NCBI GenBank assembly: GCA_944393295.1
Contig: CALXZR010000039.1
Location: 1-64,000, forward strand
From: an uncultured Clostridia bacterium
Lineage (GTDB): Bacteria; Bacillota_A; Clostridia; TANB77; CAG-508
Reading direction: 5' to 3'
DNA length: 64,000 bases
In this document: positions 1 through 7,969 of the stretch, one piece after another
Layout of the letters: every line of letters begins with the position of its first letter
Position numbering within the stretch: position 1 is the stretch's first letter
Notes under the pieces: generated by a model
Seen by the model: the letters and a program-made list of their open reading frames with translations, nothing else
What the model was told of the DNA's origin: nothing
The model's database searches: none
Translations under genes and position numbers: made by a program

Positions 1-30
1 ATGGGGATAAAGCCCATACTCTACAATTAA
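1..30 (+). CDS. Possible 3' end of an upstream gene (partial)
   Basis: The first ten codons read open in frame 1 and stop with TAA at 28-30, and two hairpins, one a clear terminator, follow. This fits the tail of a gene entering from the left. The fragment (about nine residues) is too short to identify, and the ATG at position 1 may be coincidental. Confidence 0.3.
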   Translation: MGIKPILYN

Positions 31-83
31 AATCAAATTTTTATAAAATAAAATTAATTTTAAAAATAGTAGAAAAAGAAAAA

Positions 84-124
84 AGACTGCTGAACAAAAT
101 ATTTTTATACTTTGTCAACAGTCT
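84..124 (+). other. Imperfect hairpin downstream of the partial gene
   Basis: AGACTG at 84-89 pairs with CAGTCT at 119-124, and pairing continues inward (TGAACAAA against TTTGTCA) with one mismatch and a bulge. No T-run follows. It may act with the terminator at 127-166 as a tandem 3' end. Confidence 0.4.
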
Positions 125-126
125 GA

Positions 127-166
127 AGAGAATATTATTATTTAATAATATTCTCTTTTTCTTTTT
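127..166 (+). terminator. Rho-independent terminator
   Basis: A perfect 14-bp inverted repeat (127-140 with 143-156) is followed by TTTTTCTTTTT. It separates whatever lies to the left from the MerR-controlled operon. Confidence 0.8.
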
Positions 167-208
167 AGTAAAAAAATATAAATTAAACATAAATTTTTAT
201 AAAAACTA

Positions 209-241
209 TTGACTTTGAGTTAACTCTAAGTGATATATAAT
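209..241 (+). promoter_or_regulatory. MerR-type promoter with palindromic operator
   Basis: The -35 is TTGACT (209-214). The -10 can be read as TATATA (234-239, 19-bp spacer) or TATAAT (236-241, 21-bp spacer). Both spacers are longer than the usual 17 bp, which is the hallmark of MerR-activated promoters. Between them lies a dyad at 212-231 with a perfect core GAGTTAACTC (217-226) and one mismatch pair outside it. The arrangement resembles the AdhR/NmlR-class operators known from Bacillus. The likely regulator is encoded at 1060-1443. Confidence 0.75.
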
Positions 242-271
242 AAGTATAAAAAATAAAGGAGGAGAAAAACT

Positions 272-1015
272 ATGGAAAAACAAACAGCTGGAAGAAAGCA
301 ATTAGGAAAATTTGCTCCAAAATTTGCAGAATTAAATGACGATATTTTATTTGGAGAGGTTTGGTCAAGAGAAGATAAACTTTCATTAAGAGATAGATCT
401 TTAGTAACAATATGTGTTTTTATGGGAAAAGGGATGGCAGATAGCTCTCTAAAACATCATTTGATAAATGCTAAAAATAATGGTATAACAAAAGAGGAAA
501 TGGCTGAGATTATAACTCATGCAGCTTTTTATGCTGGATGGCCAAATGCTTGGGCAGTATTTAATATGGCAAAAGAAGTATATGCAGAAGAAGATACTAA
601 GAAAGAACATGGAGGATTTTTTGGACAAGGAGAACCAAATACAGCTTTTGCACAATACTTTGTAGGAAATTCTTATTTGAAGCCATTAACAAATCCAAAT
701 GAAACAAAATTATTTATTGCAAATGTAACTTTTGAACCAAAGTGTAGAAATAATTGGCATATTCATCATGCAACAGCAGGTGGTGGTCAAATATTAATTT
801 GTGTTGATGGTGAGGGCTGGTATCAAGAAGAAGGAAAAGAAGCTAGAAGTTTAAAACCGGGTGATGTGGTTACAATACCTGCAAATGTAAAACATTGGCA
901 TGGAGCAAAAAAAGATAATTGGTTTAGCCATTTAGCAATAGAAGTTCCAGGAGAAAATACTTCAAATGAATGGTGCGAACAAGTAACTGATGAAGAGTAC
1001 AATAAATTAGTATAA
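272..1015 (+). CDS. Carboxymuconolactone decarboxylase-cupin fusion protein
   Basis: Residues about 20-105 resemble the carboxymuconolactone decarboxylase (CMD/AhpD-like) fold. Residues about 145-235 form a cupin barrel with metal-ligand histidines visible in WHIHHATAGGG and VKHWHGA. There is no CxxC pair of the AhpD peroxidase type. CMD-cupin fusions are common in anaerobes; their substrate is usually unknown, and they often respond to electrophile or aldehyde stress. The gene is first in the operon, with a strong AGGAGGA site eight bases before the ATG, directly behind the MerR-type promoter. In Bacillus, AdhR also controls a CMD-family gene, so a role in reactive-carbonyl detoxification is inferred. 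Confidence 0.85.
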   Translation: MEKQTAGRKQLGKFAPKFAELNDDILFGEVWSREDKLSLRDRSLVTICVFMGKGMADSSLKHHLINAKNNGITKEEMAEIITHAAFYAGWPNAWAVFNMAKEVYAEEDTKKEHGGFFGQGEPNTAFAQYFVGNSYLKPLTNPNETKLFIANVTFEPKCRNNWHIHHATAGGGQILICVDGEGWYQEEGKEARSLKPGDVVTIPANVKHWHGAKKDNWFSHLAIEVPGENTSNEWCEQVTDEEYNKLV

Positions 1016-1059
1016 GGTGTAAAATATATATTGAGTAATAAAAGAATGGAGTATATAAT

Positions 1060-1443
1060 ATGACTATAGCAGAAGTTTGCAAAAAATATGATGTGTCACA
1101 AGATACAGTTAGATATTACGAAAGAATAGGACTAATACCATCTATTCCAAGAACAGAAAGTGGAATTAGAAATTTTGACGAGACTTCTTGCAGATGGATA
1201 GAGTTTATAAAATGTATGAGAAATGCAGGAATGGAAATAGAAATTTTATTAGAGTATGTTAATTTATTCAAACAAGGTCCATCAACTGTAAAAGCTAGAA
1301 GAAGTTTATTAGAGGAACAAAAAGAAAAACTTTTAAAGAAACAGAAAGATATAAATGAAACTCTAGAAAGACTTAATTATAAAATAGAACTATATGATGA
1401 AATTGAGTCTGGAAAAAGAAAAGATTTTACAGAAGAAATTTAG
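1060..1443 (+). CDS. MerR family regulator, AdhR/NmlR-like
   Basis: A 127-residue protein with an N-terminal winged helix (VSQDTVRYYERIGLIP) and a C-terminal dimerisation coiled coil (residues about 80-117). Cys52, in FIKCMR, sits where the redox/aldehyde-sensing cysteine of Bacillus AdhR lies. No metal-binding cysteine cluster is present at the C-terminus, so a metal sensor is unlikely. It lies 44 bp after the CMD-cupin gene and probably activates the promoter at 209-241, hence autoregulation. The MerR class is certain; the inducer (aldehyde, quinone or other electrophile) is inferred. Confidence 0.88.
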   Translation: MTIAEVCKKYDVSQDTVRYYERIGLIPSIPRTESGIRNFDETSCRWIEFIKCMRNAGMEIEILLEYVNLFKQGPSTVKARRSLLEEQKEKLLKKQKDINETLERLNYKIELYDEIESGKRKDFTEEI

Positions 1444-1465
1444 TTTATAAAGAAAGGATGATTTT

Positions 1466-2353
1466 ATGGAAAAATCAAAAGTTTATTTTACAAAGGAAAT
1501 TACTCCAGAGAGTGTAGTAAAAATGTATGAAACTCTAGGAAGAAAGTTAAATGGTAGAGTTGCAGTAAAACTACATTCTGGAGAAAAAGGAAATCAAAAT
1601 TATATAAGACCTGAATTCGTAAGAAAAATAGTAGAGCATGTTAATGGTACTGTTGTAGAATGTAATACAGCTTATGAAGGAGAAAGAAATTCTACAGACA
1701 AACACAAAAAATTAATAGAAGAGCACAACTGGACTAAATATTTTAATGTTGATATTATGGATGCAGAAGGACCAGATTTAGTTTTAGAAGTTCCAAATGG
1801 TAAAGTATTAAAAAAGAATTATGTTGGAAAAAATCTAAAAAATTATGACTCAATGCTAGTATTATCTCATTTTAAAGGACATCCAATGGGAGGCTATGGA
1901 GGCGCTTTAAAACAATTATCAATTGGTTGTAGTTCTTCAGAAGGAAAAACTTGGATTCACTCAGCTGGAAAAGAGCTAGATCAGACAAAACTATGGGATA
2001 ATTTACCAGAACAAGATTTATTTTTAGAGTCAATGGCAGACGCCGCTTCATCAGTAGTAAATTATTTTAAAGACGATATTGTATTTATTAATATTATGTG
2101 TAATATCAGTGTTGATTGTGATTGCTGTGCTGTTGCAGAAGATCCTTGTATGAAGGATATTGGTATTTTGGCAAGCACAGATCCTATAGCAATAGATCAA
2201 GCATGTATAGATTTAGTATATAATTCAAAGGATCCAGGAAGAGATCATTTTGTAGAAAGAGTTGAGTCAAGACATGGAATTCATACTATAGAAGCTGCAG
2301 CTGAGCTTGGTTTTGGCTCAAGAGAATATGAATTAATTAATATAGATATGTAG
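1466..2353 (+). CDS. DUF362 family protein with a cysteine cluster
   Basis: A 295-residue DUF362-type protein (characteristic VAVKLHSGEKGN start, HFKGHPMGGYGGALKQLSIG centre). Four cysteines, C218, C220, C221 and C228, could hold an iron-sulfur cluster, although their spacing is not the classical ferredoxin CxxCxxCxxxC. DUF362 proteins have no settled biochemical role. The gene lies 22 bp after the MerR gene and just before the Lar genes, so co-transcription with nickel-pincer cofactor synthesis is likely. It does not look like lactate racemase (LarA). Confidence 0.8.
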   Translation: MEKSKVYFTKEITPESVVKMYETLGRKLNGRVAVKLHSGEKGNQNYIRPEFVRKIVEHVNGTVVECNTAYEGERNSTDKHKKLIEEHNWTKYFNVDIMDAEGPDLVLEVPNGKVLKKNYVGKNLKNYDSMLVLSHFKGHPMGGYGGALKQLSIGCSSSEGKTWIHSAGKELDQTKLWDNLPEQDLFLESMADAASSVVNYFKDDIVFINIMCNISVDCDCCAVAEDPCMKDIGILASTDPIAIDQACIDLVYNSKDPGRDHFVERVESRHGIHTIEAAAELGFGSREYELINIDM

Positions 2354-2386
2354 AAACAATAAAATTTATAGAAAAGAGGAAAAAAT

Positions 2387-3616
2387 TTGAAAACATTATA
2401 TTTTGATTGTTCTAGTGGAATAAGTGGGAATATGGCACTTGCAGCATTAACAGAAATTATAGGAGATGAGAACTATCTAATAAAAGAATTGAAAAAATTA
2501 AAAATAGATGGTTATAAAATTGAAATTTCAAAAAAAGTAAAAAATGGAATTACAGGTACTTATGTAGATGTAATTTTAGAAGATAACCACGAGCACACTC
2601 ATTCTAAACATGGACATGAGGAACATAGTCACGATAATCACTCACATCACGAACACACTCACCATCATGAACATAGAAATTTAAATGATATATATAAAAT
2701 AATAGACAATAGTGATATAGATGAAAAAAGTAAGGTTTTAGCAAAAAGAATTTTTCTAAGAGTAGCAAAGGCAGAAAGTAAGGTTCACAATAAATCTTTA
2801 GAAGAAATACACTTTCATGAAGTAGGTGCAATTGATTCTATAGTAGATATTGTAGGTACAGCTATTTTAATAAATAAAATAAACCCAGATAAAATTATTT
2901 CTAGTATTGTAAATGATGGATATGGTTTTATAGAATGTGCACATGGAACTATGTCAGTTCCAGTGCCAGCCACAAGTGAAATTTTTGCAGAAGCTAAAGT
3001 AAAATTTAGACAAATAGATGTAGATACAGAATTAGTAACTCCAACTGGGGCTGCTATTATTGCAGAGCTTGCAACAGAATTTACAACTTTACCAGTAATG
3101 AAAATAGAAAAAATTGGTTGGGGTTCAGGATCTAAAGATTTAAAAATACCAAATATTTTAAAAGTGTATTGTGGAGAAACAGAAAGTTTACCAGAAAGTA
3201 TTGTGGTAATGGAAACTAATATAGATGATTGTAGTTCAGAAATTTTAGGATATTGCCAAGAAAAGCTATTTGAAAATGGAGCTTTAGATGTTTTCTATAC
3301 ACCAATATTTATGAAGAAAAATAGACCAGCATATAGATTAACTGTTTGTTGCAGAAAAGAAGCTTTATACAAATTGCAACATATAATTTTTAGAGAAACT
3401 ACAACAATAGGAATTAGATATAGATATGAAAATAGAACAGAGCTTTCAAGAGAAGAAATAGAGATAGATACAAAATATGGAAAAATAAAAGCGAAAAAAG
3501 TAACAGAAAATGGTGAAACTTATATTTATCCAGAATATGAAAGCTTAAAAAACATATCTAATGAAAAAAATATTCCATTAAAAGAATTGTATAATTTAGA
3601 CTTAAATAGAAAGTAA
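2387..3616 (+). CDS. larC: Nickel-pincer cofactor biosynthesis protein LarC
   Basis: LarC is the CTP-dependent cyclometallase that inserts nickel into the pyridinium-3,5-bisthiocarboxylate mononucleotide. The start MKTLYFDCSSGISGNMALAAL, motif ETNIDDCSSE and length (409 aa) are typical. A histidine-rich loop at residues about 67-97, suited to nickel storage or delivery, is conspicuous. The gene is one continuous frame, unlike the Lactiplantibacillus plantarum larC1/larC2 arrangement joined by programmed frameshifting. The start is TTG at 2387 with GAGGA seven bases upstream. larB follows after 8 bp. Confidence 0.93.
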   Translation: MKTLYFDCSSGISGNMALAALTEIIGDENYLIKELKKLKIDGYKIEISKKVKNGITGTYVDVILEDNHEHTHSKHGHEEHSHDNHSHHEHTHHHEHRNLNDIYKIIDNSDIDEKSKVLAKRIFLRVAKAESKVHNKSLEEIHFHEVGAIDSIVDIVGTAILINKINPDKIISSIVNDGYGFIECAHGTMSVPVPATSEIFAEAKVKFRQIDVDTELVTPTGAAIIAELATEFTTLPVMKIEKIGWGSGSKDLKIPNILKVYCGETESLPESIVVMETNIDDCSSEILGYCQEKLFENGALDVFYTPIFMKKNRPAYRLTVCCRKEALYKLQHIIFRETTTIGIRYRYENRTELSREEIEIDTKYGKIKAKKVTENGETYIYPEYESLKNISNEKNIPLKELYNLDLNRK

Positions 3617-3624
3617 ATTTTAAT

Positions 3625-4395
3625 ATGGAAATAAAAGAAATTTTAGAAAAATTAAAAGCTGGTAATATATCTTTAGAGCAAGCAGAAAAAGAAATAAAAA
3701 ATAATCAATACGAAGATTTAGGCTATGCAAAGATAGATCATAACAGAAAGGAAAGATTAGGAGTAGGAGAGGTAGTATTTTGTCAGAACAAACCAGACGA
3801 ATTCCTAACTAGTATATATACTACCATATATAAAGAAAGTGGAGAGGTTTTAGGAACAAGAGCAACTAAAGAACAGTATGAATTATTAAAAAAGGATATA
3901 CCAAATATAAAATATAATAAGATATCAAAAATTTTAAAAATAGAGAAAAGTAAAGAAAAAGTAGGGAATATTGCTATCTGTACTGCTGGAACTTCTGATA
4001 TTCCAGTAGCAGAAGAGGCAGCAGAAACAGCTGAGTTTTTTGGAAATTATGTAGAAAGAATTTATGATGTTGGAGTTGCCGGAATTCATAGAATTTTATC
4101 ACAAAAAGAAAAGTTAGAAAAAGCAAATTGCATTATAGTAATTGCTGGAATGGAGGGTGCTTTAGCATCTGTGGTAGGAGGATTAAGTAAAGTTCCAATA
4201 ATTGCAGTTCCTACTTCTGTGGGCTATGGTGCAAGTTTTGGTGGAGTTGCAGCACTTTTAAGTATGCTAAATTCCTGTGCGAATGGTGTATCAGTTGTAA
4301 ATATCGATAATGGGTATGGTGCTGCATATATAGCAAGTCAAATTAATTTAGCAATTAGTAAATCTATACATAATGGAGATGTAAATGGAAAGTAA
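3625..4395 (+). CDS. larB: Pyridinium-3,5-biscarboxylic acid mononucleotide synthase LarB
   Basis: LarB carboxylates and hydrolyses nicotinic acid adenine dinucleotide in the first step of the nickel-pincer cofactor pathway. Its C-terminal half is related to PurE: the motifs CTAGTSDIPVAEEAAETAE and VGVAGIHRIL are the LarB signature, and IAVPTSVGYGASFGG ends the active-site region. Length (256 aa) is normal. The gene overlaps larE by 11 bp, indicating translational coupling. Confidence 0.94.
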   Translation: MEIKEILEKLKAGNISLEQAEKEIKNNQYEDLGYAKIDHNRKERLGVGEVVFCQNKPDEFLTSIYTTIYKESGEVLGTRATKEQYELLKKDIPNIKYNKISKILKIEKSKEKVGNIAICTAGTSDIPVAEEAAETAEFFGNYVERIYDVGVAGIHRILSQKEKLEKANCIIVIAGMEGALASVVGGLSKVPIIAVPTSVGYGASFGGVAALLSMLNSCANGVSVVNIDNGYGAAYIASQINLAISKSIHNGDVNGK

Positions 4396-5167
4396 AGAAC
4401 TGGCACTAGAAGAATATTTAAAAAAACTAAATAAAATTGCAATTGCTTTTTCTGGAGGAATAGACTCTAGCTTACTTTTATTTGTTGCAAATAAGGTTTT
4501 AGGAAGAGAAAATGTTTTAGCACTAATAGCTAATGGGCAAATGGTGTCAAGAAAAGATTACAATGAAGCAATAGAATTTTTAAAAGAAAATAAATTTAAT
4601 TTTAAAGAAATTCCTTTCAATTGTTTAGAAATAAAAGAATTTAAAGAAAATCATAAAGATAGATGCTATTATTGTAAAAAATCTATAATGGAGAAAATAC
4701 AAAAAGTAGCAAGAGAAAAAGGTTTTAATATTGTTGCTGATGGTAAAAATGCAGATGATACAAGAGAGTACAGACCTGGAAATAAAGCAACTAAGGAAAT
4801 AGGTATTATTAGTCCGTTAGAAGAAAATAATTTCAGCAAAGAAGATATAAGAAATTTTAGTAGGATTTTAGGAATCAAGCATTGGAATAAACCTTCTAAC
4901 TCATGTTTAGCTACAAGATTTCCATACAATACGAATTTAACAGAAGAGCTATTAACAAGAGTAGAAAAAGCAGAAGAGATAATAAAAAAATTAGATATAC
5001 CAAAACTAAGAGTTAGAGTACATAATGATATAGCCAGAATAGAGGTTGAAAAAGAATATTTTAAAAATATATTAGATAATGAAAAAATAGTTAATCAAAT
5101 AAAAGAATTGGGTTTTAAATTTATCACTTTAGATTTAAATGGCTTAAAGAGTGGTAGTTTTGATTAA
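4385..5167 (+). CDS. larE: LarE sulfur transferase, three-cysteine type
   Basis: LarE is an ATP-dependent PP-loop enzyme that converts the two carboxylates of the pincer precursor into thiocarboxylates. The PP-loop SGGIDS is at residues 23-28. Cysteines C94 and C97 (CYYC) and C174 (SNSCLATR) match the three-cysteine set that binds a [4Fe-4S] cluster in LarE enzymes such as that of Thermotoga, rather than the single sacrificial cysteine of L. plantarum LarE. Catalytic rather than suicidal sulfur transfer is therefore inferred. This is the last gene of the operon; a terminator follows at 5175. Confidence 0.92.
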   Translation: MESKELALEEYLKKLNKIAIAFSGGIDSSLLLFVANKVLGRENVLALIANGQMVSRKDYNEAIEFLKENKFNFKEIPFNCLEIKEFKENHKDRCYYCKKSIMEKIQKVAREKGFNIVADGKNADDTREYRPGNKATKEIGIISPLEENNFSKEDIRNFSRILGIKHWNKPSNSCLATRFPYNTNLTEELLTRVEKAEEIIKKLDIPKLRVRVHNDIARIEVEKEYFKNILDNEKIVNQIKELGFKFITLDLNGLKSGSFD

Positions 5168-5174
5168 TATTAGT

Positions 5175-5215
5175 AAAATCAAGCAAGTTGTATAGAATTT
5201 TGCTTGATTTTTTTT
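5175..5215 (+). terminator. Rho-independent terminator after larE
   Basis: The 12-bp perfect stem AAAATCAAGCAA (5175-5186) pairs with 5200-5211 around a 13-nt loop, and the stem runs into a T-tract. It closes the MerR/lar operon. Confidence 0.85.
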
Positions 5216-5286
5216 ATAAAAGCTATTTAATAAAAAAATGTTTTATGATAATATAAATTTATTAAAATAGTACAGAGGTTAAAACT

Positions 5287-7455
5287 ATGAGTATAAAGGC
5301 AAAAATCAGAGATTTACAAACAGATAAATGCAAATTTGAAATATTTCTAGTAAATCCGGAAGAAAAAGATAATTTTAAAATTCCATATGTATTAGCTATT
5401 CCAGAAAATATAAAAAATAATACTAAATTGATAGTTGAAACTAATAACAGGGAAAGAAATTCTTTTGAAGAAAATATAGATTATTCTAGAGAAGATGATA
5501 GAGAATTTTTAATAGATAATGCAATAGATAGTGTTATAGGTAATAAAAACCACTTTGGAAAGATTGAATTTGCAAAAAATGTAGAGGCACCAATAATTAT
5601 GCCAATTTTACCAGCTGTAAAAACTGGAATACCATATTTTCAACAATTATCTAGAGAATGTTTTGAGGAAAAAGATAGAGAATCAGTATTTTATAGAATA
5701 GATATGCAAGTATGTGAAATGATTTCAGATACTAAAAAAACTTTGGAAAAAATGGGTATAACTTTAGCAGATAAGATATTTTTAAATGGATATTCATCAT
5801 CTGGAATATTTGCTCAAAGATTTGCATTTTTACATCCTGAAATAGTAGATACAGCATTAATAGGTGGTGCTGGAGGGACAATTCCTATGCCACCAGATTG
5901 TTTAGAAAGTAATAATTTAGAGTATCCTTTAGGAACAAAAAACTATTTAGAGTTGACAGGAAAAGAATTTGATTTAGAAAACTATAAAAAAATTAATTTT
6001 AACTATTATTTAGCTGAATTCGAAGAATATGGGAAAAGCCCAAATTCTAAAAATGAAATTGGATTAAAAGCTCCTATGCATGATATGTCTTATATGGATA
6101 GAAGTGTTGAAAGTAATACAGGTAGAAAATTTAGAAGTATTTTTGGAATTGGTTTATGGAAAAGATTTGCAAATCAAATTCAAGAATATGAAAAAAATGG
6201 ATATAAAATAAGAATTCAAATATATAAAAATAAAATACATGAAAATTGTAATGTTCCAGAAGAAGAATTTAAAAATGTATATGAGGAACAAGATTTTCCA
6301 AAGTCTTCAAAGAATATAAGAGAATTTAAAGCTATAAAATTTTTTGATACTTTAGGAATGGCTTTGAGGAGGTTCAAATATTTAAAAAATCAGAGACAAT
6401 TATTATTAGCTGAGAACTCAGATAATTCATATTCACAAAAAGTTGAATCTATAGATGATATTGAACTTGGAAGGAAAATAGAAGAATCAATGAAATCTAG
6501 AGGTCTAGATAATAAAATAGAAACATTAAGAGAAGAATATAAAAATAAATTAAGTAAGTTAGAAGAAATTTATGATTATCCACTAGAGACAACACTAACT
6601 TCAAAACATGTGGTAGAATTAGCTCAAAATTTTTTCCAAACATTAGATGCAAGTTTAGCATATAAAGCTAACAGTATTTTATCTGGTAACTCAAGGGATA
6701 ATAATGAACAATTTGTAGATTTACAGATATACCCTTTTAAAGAAAATTTAAAATATTATCAAACTAAATATGATACAAATAGCAAAGGTTATGGAAATCG
6801 TAGAATTCAAGCAATGACAGAAATGCCAAACGAAAATTCAAATGATATGGTCATATATGTTCCTTTTAAAGGTGATTTAAGAGATTTATATTCATTAGTT
6901 CATGAAGTTGCTCATTCTTTTGATTCTAAAAACGGAGATAATTCTACTAGAAAAATATTAGGAGAAGTAGCTCCTCAAGTTTTAGAAAGAATGTTAGAAG
7001 AATTTTTGTTAAATATGTCACCAGATGATAAAAATAAATATGGAATAGACACTAAAAAATTAGAAGAAGATATAAGAAATAGGAGAATAACAACATTTAT
7101 TTCAAGATATGATAATATAAAAAGCTTTAATGAACTTCAAACCTCTAGTAAATCAAAAGGAAATCGAGTTTTAGATTCAAGATATATGCTTGCAATGATG
7201 TATCAAGTACAGTTTATGAAAATTTCTCCTGAGAACAGAAAAAATAAATTAACTTCTTTTATAGAAAAAATAGAGAAAGACGAATTTGAAGAAGCGAATA
7301 AAGTTATTGGTTTAGAAATAAAGAAAGAGAACACAATTTCTAGAAATAATTATATTAGTGATATGATAAATGAGATAGATAGGTTAATAAATCCTATATC
7401 AGATGGAACAGAAAAAACAAAATTAAGAGAAAAAGAAAGAGATTTAGAAAAATAA
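5287..7455 (+). CDS. Large protein with hydrolase-like and HExxH metallopeptidase-like regions
   Basis: A 722-residue protein with no signal peptide or membrane segment. The N-terminal half contains NGYSSSG (residues 167-173), placed after a beta-strand and before FAQRFAFLHPE, as in alpha/beta-hydrolase nucleophile elbows; the predicted nucleophile is S170. Residues about 400-440 are helical and charged. The C-terminal half carries HEVAH (539-543) and a downstream EVAPQVLE beginning at E560, reminiscent of M3-type oligopeptidases, where HExxH is followed by EVAS. One protein thus carries two potential hydrolase active sites. It stands alone between a terminator and a minus-strand gene. The substrate is unknown, and both domain assignments rest on motifs only. 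Confidence 0.6.
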   Translation: MSIKAKIRDLQTDKCKFEIFLVNPEEKDNFKIPYVLAIPENIKNNTKLIVETNNRERNSFEENIDYSREDDREFLIDNAIDSVIGNKNHFGKIEFAKNVEAPIIMPILPAVKTGIPYFQQLSRECFEEKDRESVFYRIDMQVCEMISDTKKTLEKMGITLADKIFLNGYSSSGIFAQRFAFLHPEIVDTALIGGAGGTIPMPPDCLESNNLEYPLGTKNYLELTGKEFDLENYKKINFNYYLAEFEEYGKSPNSKNEIGLKAPMHDMSYMDRSVESNTGRKFRSIFGIGLWKRFANQIQEYEKNGYKIRIQIYKNKIHENCNVPEEEFKNVYEEQDFPKSSKNIREFKAIKFFDTLGMALRRFKYLKNQRQLLLAENSDNSYSQKVESIDDIELGRKIEESMKSRGLDNKIETLREEYKNKLSKLEEIYDYPLETTLTSKHVVELAQNFFQTLDASLAYKANSILSGNSRDNNEQFVDLQIYPFKENLKYYQTKYDTNSKGYGNRRIQAMTEMPNENSNDMVIYVPFKGDLRDLYSLVHEVAHSFDSKNGDNSTRKILGEVAPQVLERMLEEFLLNMSPDDKNKYGIDTKKLEEDIRNRRITTFISRYDNIKSFNELQTSSKSKGNRVLDSRYMLAMMYQVQFMKISPENRKNKLTSFIEKIEKDEFEEANKVIGLEIKKENTISRNNYISDMINEIDRLINPISDGTEKTKLREKERDLEK

Positions 7456-7462
7456 AATATGA

Positions 7463-7478
7463 GGCCCCAAGAGGGGCC
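7463..7478 (-). terminator. GC-rich hairpin, probable terminator of the minus-strand gene
   Basis: GGCCCC (7463-7468) and GGGGCC (7473-7478) form a six-pair all-GC stem with a 4-nt loop. Read on the minus strand it is followed by TCATATTTTATTTTTC, a T-rich tail. It may serve both strands but fits the minus gene at 7505-7807 better. Confidence 0.55.
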
Positions 7479-7504
7479 AATTACAGAATCTCAAAAAAAC
7501 ACCA

Positions 7505-7807
7505 CTATCGTATTATAACAAGGGCTCCGGACTTAGTTTTTCGGAGCTCAATTTTTTCTTCAGAAAAGATATTTAGCAGAAGCTGAATTTGTAACCGAGT
7601 TAAATCCTTGTAATTAAAATCTTGATTTTCCAAATCAGCTTCAATTAGCTTTGCAATTTCCTTAAAGTGTTCTTCAGATATATTACGCTTTTTGGAAACT
7701 ACAATCTTGATTTTTTGTGGCTTTGAACTCGAAGAAGTGTTTATTTTGAAGATTCTGTAATTTTGCCGCTTACGACGTTTTTGGATTAGTATATCCAGAA
7801 ATTTCAT
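7505..7807 (-). CDS. Small basic protein of unknown function (probable foreign insertion)
   Basis: A 100-residue, lysine/arginine-rich protein that I do not recognise. The first 40 residues are strongly basic; the rest is predicted helical with an alternating acidic/basic pattern, and no membrane segment is visible. It is an isolated minus-strand gene between plus-strand operons, with an AAAGGAGTG ribosome site, its own promoter (7849-7877) and a GC-rich terminator. Base composition looks richer in G+C than the neighbours, and CGT/CGC arginine codons occur whereas neighbouring genes use AGA almost only. Horizontal acquisition is inferred. Confidence 0.6.
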   Translation of the reverse strand: MKFLDILIQKRRKRQNYRIFKINTSSSSKPQKIKIVVSKKRNISEEHFKEIAKLIEADLENQDFNYKDLTRLQIQLLLNIFSEEKIELRKTKSGALVIIR

Positions 7808-7848
7808 CTAAGCACTCCTTTCTAGCTAGGTTGACAGTTACCATATTA

Positions 7849-7877
7849 ATTTTAACATATATATAGTTAAAAATCAA
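7849..7877 (-). promoter_or_regulatory. Promoter of the minus-strand small gene
   Basis: On the minus strand, -35 TTGATT (7872-7877) is separated by 17 bp from -10 TAAAAT (7849-7854), which is preceded by TGT in extended -10 style. Confidence 0.6.
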
Positions 7878-7898
7878 ATTAACATAATATATAAAGTG

Positions 7899-7927
7899 TT
7901 GCACAAAAAAAGAAATTGTGATATACT
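7899..7927 (+). promoter_or_regulatory. Sigma-A-type promoter of the metal exporter operon
   Basis: TTGCAC (7899-7904), 17-bp spacer, TATACT (7922-7927). Transcription would start near 7934, giving a leader of about 50 nt that contains the hairpin at 7941-7969. Confidence 0.7.
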
Positions 7928-7940
7928 AAACACTCAAGTA

Positions 7941-7969
7941 AAATACATTTGCTAAAAAATGTATTTTTT
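7941..7969 (+). terminator. Terminator-like leader hairpin (possible attenuator)
   Basis: AAATACATTT (7941-7950) pairs with AAATGTATTT (7957-7966) and continues into T's up to 7969. It lies after the predicted transcription start and only four bases before the GGAGGAG ribosome site, so it could terminate early transcripts or be a regulated leader. Confidence 0.5.
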
